This document shows positions 53,038-54,172 of a stretch of DNA of 54,172 nt, piece after piece. Made by a program: the position numbers and the translations under genes. Numbering within the stretch: the first letter of the stretch is position 1; every line of letters begins with the position of its first letter. The notes beneath the pieces were generated by a model. It did no database searches. It was not told where the DNA came from and saw nothing but the letters and a program-made list of their open reading frames with translations. The stretch is from Lacticigenium naphthae DSM 19658 (lineage in GTDB: Bacteria; Bacillota; Bacilli; Lactobacillales; Carnobacteriaceae_A), in contig NZ_AUEG01000007.1 in NCBI RefSeq assembly GCF_000425865.1, forward strand, positions 1-54,172. The letters run 5' to 3'.

Positions 53038-53496
53038 TTAGTTTGAAGAAGCGTCCGGATAAACTTCTTCAGCGGTTGTTTCTGGATCGATAACGAGGTA
53101 TAACTTATCGTTATCGGAAACAAAAGATGATTGGTAAGCATTGACGTGTTCATCCGTGTCTGATGCTTCATACGGGAAGTAAATGCTGTCTCTTTCCGCT
53201 AAGTCGCGGTAAAGGATTTCCATTCTTTCGATATCTTGGCGACGGGCAACGCGGTCAAACATGCCGGTTTCGAGTCCTCCAAGGTTGATATCGTTGGATT
53301 TCACTTGATCAGCTTCACGGGTAATTTCGATTTTGAATGATTGGCAGGGGTGAATTTCTTGTAATTCGCCTTCGTCAATACGTCCGTAGCTGGTTGTGAC
53401 TTGTTTGATCCATAAGTCACCAATGTTTTCGCGGTCAATTGTCCACGTTTCTCCGTTACGGAAATAGAATTTTAATCCACTCATGATTTTTTTCAT
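53038..53496 (-). CDS. Uncharacterised acidic protein of 152 residues
   Basis: I do not recognise a family. The protein is soluble and acidic, with a basic start (MKKIMSGLKFYFRNGETWTI) and a beta-strand-like N-terminal half. The second half is helix-rich, with a charged RRQDIERMEILYRDLAERD. It ends in a polar acidic tail (DPETTAEEVYPDASSN). It has no signal peptide or membrane helix, and one Cys (HPCQSF). The ATG at 53496 has only a weak TAGGGA before it; a second ATG four codons on has no ribosome binding site. A strong terminator follows. Codon use looks normal, so it is probably a real, conserved gene of unknown role. Confidence 0.7.
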   Translation of the reverse strand: MKKIMSGLKFYFRNGETWTIDRENIGDLWIKQVTTSYGRIDEGELQEIHPCQSFKIEITREADQVKSNDINLGGLETGMFDRVARRQDIERMEILYRDLAERDSIYFPYEASDTDEHVNAYQSSFVSDNDKLYLVIDPETTAEEVYPDASSN

Positions 53497-53805
53497 AATT
53501 GTATCCCTACTCCCTACATAATATCTTTATTTTCTTGCATGTGATTAGTTTAACATGTTTTTAAAGAAAGATAAACTGTTTTTGCAAAGTATGTCGAAAA
53601 AAAACAAAAAGATTGTTACCTTGTGAACAGATTGTTTCGCCCTCTTCTCCTCTTACTCTCCTGTGAGTGGAATCAGCTTTCGTGGCTGTTTCCCACAAGC
53701 CTTTTTTCCTCACAACTTAAGAATAACAGACTTGGATTCAATTGCTTAATAAAATGTTTGAGAGAATTATTCAAGCAGTTATCGGTTCCTTTTTCTGATA
53801 GAAAA

Positions 53806-53834
53806 GAAAGTCTGGGGGGATTCCCAGACTTTTC
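53806..53834. terminator. Hairpin in the gene-free right end, possible terminator
   Basis: GAAAGTCTGGG (53806-53816) and CCCAGACTTTTC (53823-53834) form a stable stem. Nothing that looks like a gene lies next to it between 53497 and 54007: the short open frames there have no ribosome binding site or family sequence. It might end a small RNA or a gene from outside the window on the minus strand. Confidence 0.45.
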
Positions 53835-54007
53835 ATCTCTGTAGCTATTTTTTCTGAAACCTACTTTCAAGACTAGCGACAGTCTACTAAACGCTCCTGT
53901 AGAGTCACATAGCATGAAAAGCGGTCAGGTAAATGGGTAGTCGCAGGCATCTTCAGCAAGTTCAAAAGAGATGGGTTATTTGAAGTTGCTTGAACGGAAG
54001 TAATCTC

Positions 54008-54172
54008 GGCAACTTCAGCTGTGCTTTCTTCAAAAGTTGACCGATTGGGTTGCTTATGGGTAACTTCAAAGCGAATACTGTTCGAAGTTGACCGATTCTG
54101 TGTGTTTCCGGCAACTTCGCCTATATTTTCTTCAAAAGTTGGCCGATCGGCTCGCTTATGGGTAACTTCAAG
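54008..54172. repeat. 102-bp palindromic repeat running off the right edge
   Basis: GGCAACTTC recurs at 54008 and 54110, a period of 102 bases, and TTCTTCAAAAGTTG-CCGAT-CTTATGGGTAACTTCAA follows each time at the same distance with a few changes. Within a unit, AACTTC and GAAGTT occur several times in opposite directions, so each unit can fold. Related pieces (TTGAAGTTGCTTGAAC) occur from about 53980. The end of the array is outside the window. Confidence 0.6.

Noticed and set aside
53623-53915. Short open frames on both strands at 53.6-53.9 kb
   Set aside because: They have no ribosome binding site and no recognisable sequence, and they overlap each other and a terminator-like hairpin.

Overview
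The window comes from a low-GC Gram-positive bacterium, most likely a lactic-acid-bacteria relative (Lactobacillales, perhaps a Carnobacteriaceae type such as Trichococcus or Carnobacterium). The evidence is AT-rich DNA, AGGAGG-type ribosome binding sites, a CpsBCD tyrosine-phosphorylation cassette, an LCP ligase, an LtaS-like enzyme, a lipobox lipoprotein and ChW-repeat wall hydrolases. The genus is inference. Almost 50 kb is devoted to cell-surface polysaccharide, nearly all on the minus strand.

Left part (1-17.8 kb), cluster I, capsule-like. Read in the direction of transcription (right to left) it has cpsC, cpsD, cpsB, a membrane UDP-GlcNAc 4,6-dehydratase, a small initiating phosphoglycosyltransferase, a GT2, a UDP-HexNAc dehydrogenase, a GT4, a Wzy, a GT2, a Wzx and an acetyltransferase. 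Its distal half is eroding. It holds an ISL3 end, a dead IS3 element, an internally deleted IS30 element, and stretches of protein-like but broken reading frame between the intact genes. The regulatory and processing genes (13-17.8 kb) are visibly richer in GC than the sugar-specific genes.

Middle (18-35.8 kb). An LCP transferase, UDP-glucose dehydrogenase, a polyprenyl-phosphate glycosyltransferase fused to GtrA plus a GT-C-like membrane protein (a likely three-component glycosylation module), a 240-bp ISL3-derived mini-element, and a GH73-type glucosaminidase with nine ChW repeats. These are followed by rmlACBD (dTDP-L-rhamnose), an amidase_3 enzyme that also has nine ChW repeats, a UDP-glucuronate 4-epimerase and an LtaS-like phosphoglycerol transferase.

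Cluster II (35.8-48.3 kb). A second full Wzx/Wzy set with five glycosyltransferases (four GT2, one GT4), a Wzz-like protein with a kinase-like but P-loop-less tail, and an unusual cytoplasmic beta-propeller-like protein. It has no initiating transferase of its own. A TagO/WecA homologue and divergent galE lie beside it and probably start its repeat unit. Rhamnose, galactose and uronic acid donors made in the window could feed both clusters.

Right part (48.4-54.2 kb). A lipoprotein amidase, a 120-bp tandem repeat array, a Gfo/Idh/MocA oxidoreductase, a YeeE/YedE-type sulfur transporter with its own promoter and terminator, an unrecognised 152-residue protein, and a second structured repeat running off the edge. 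No tRNA, rRNA or CRISPR array was seen.
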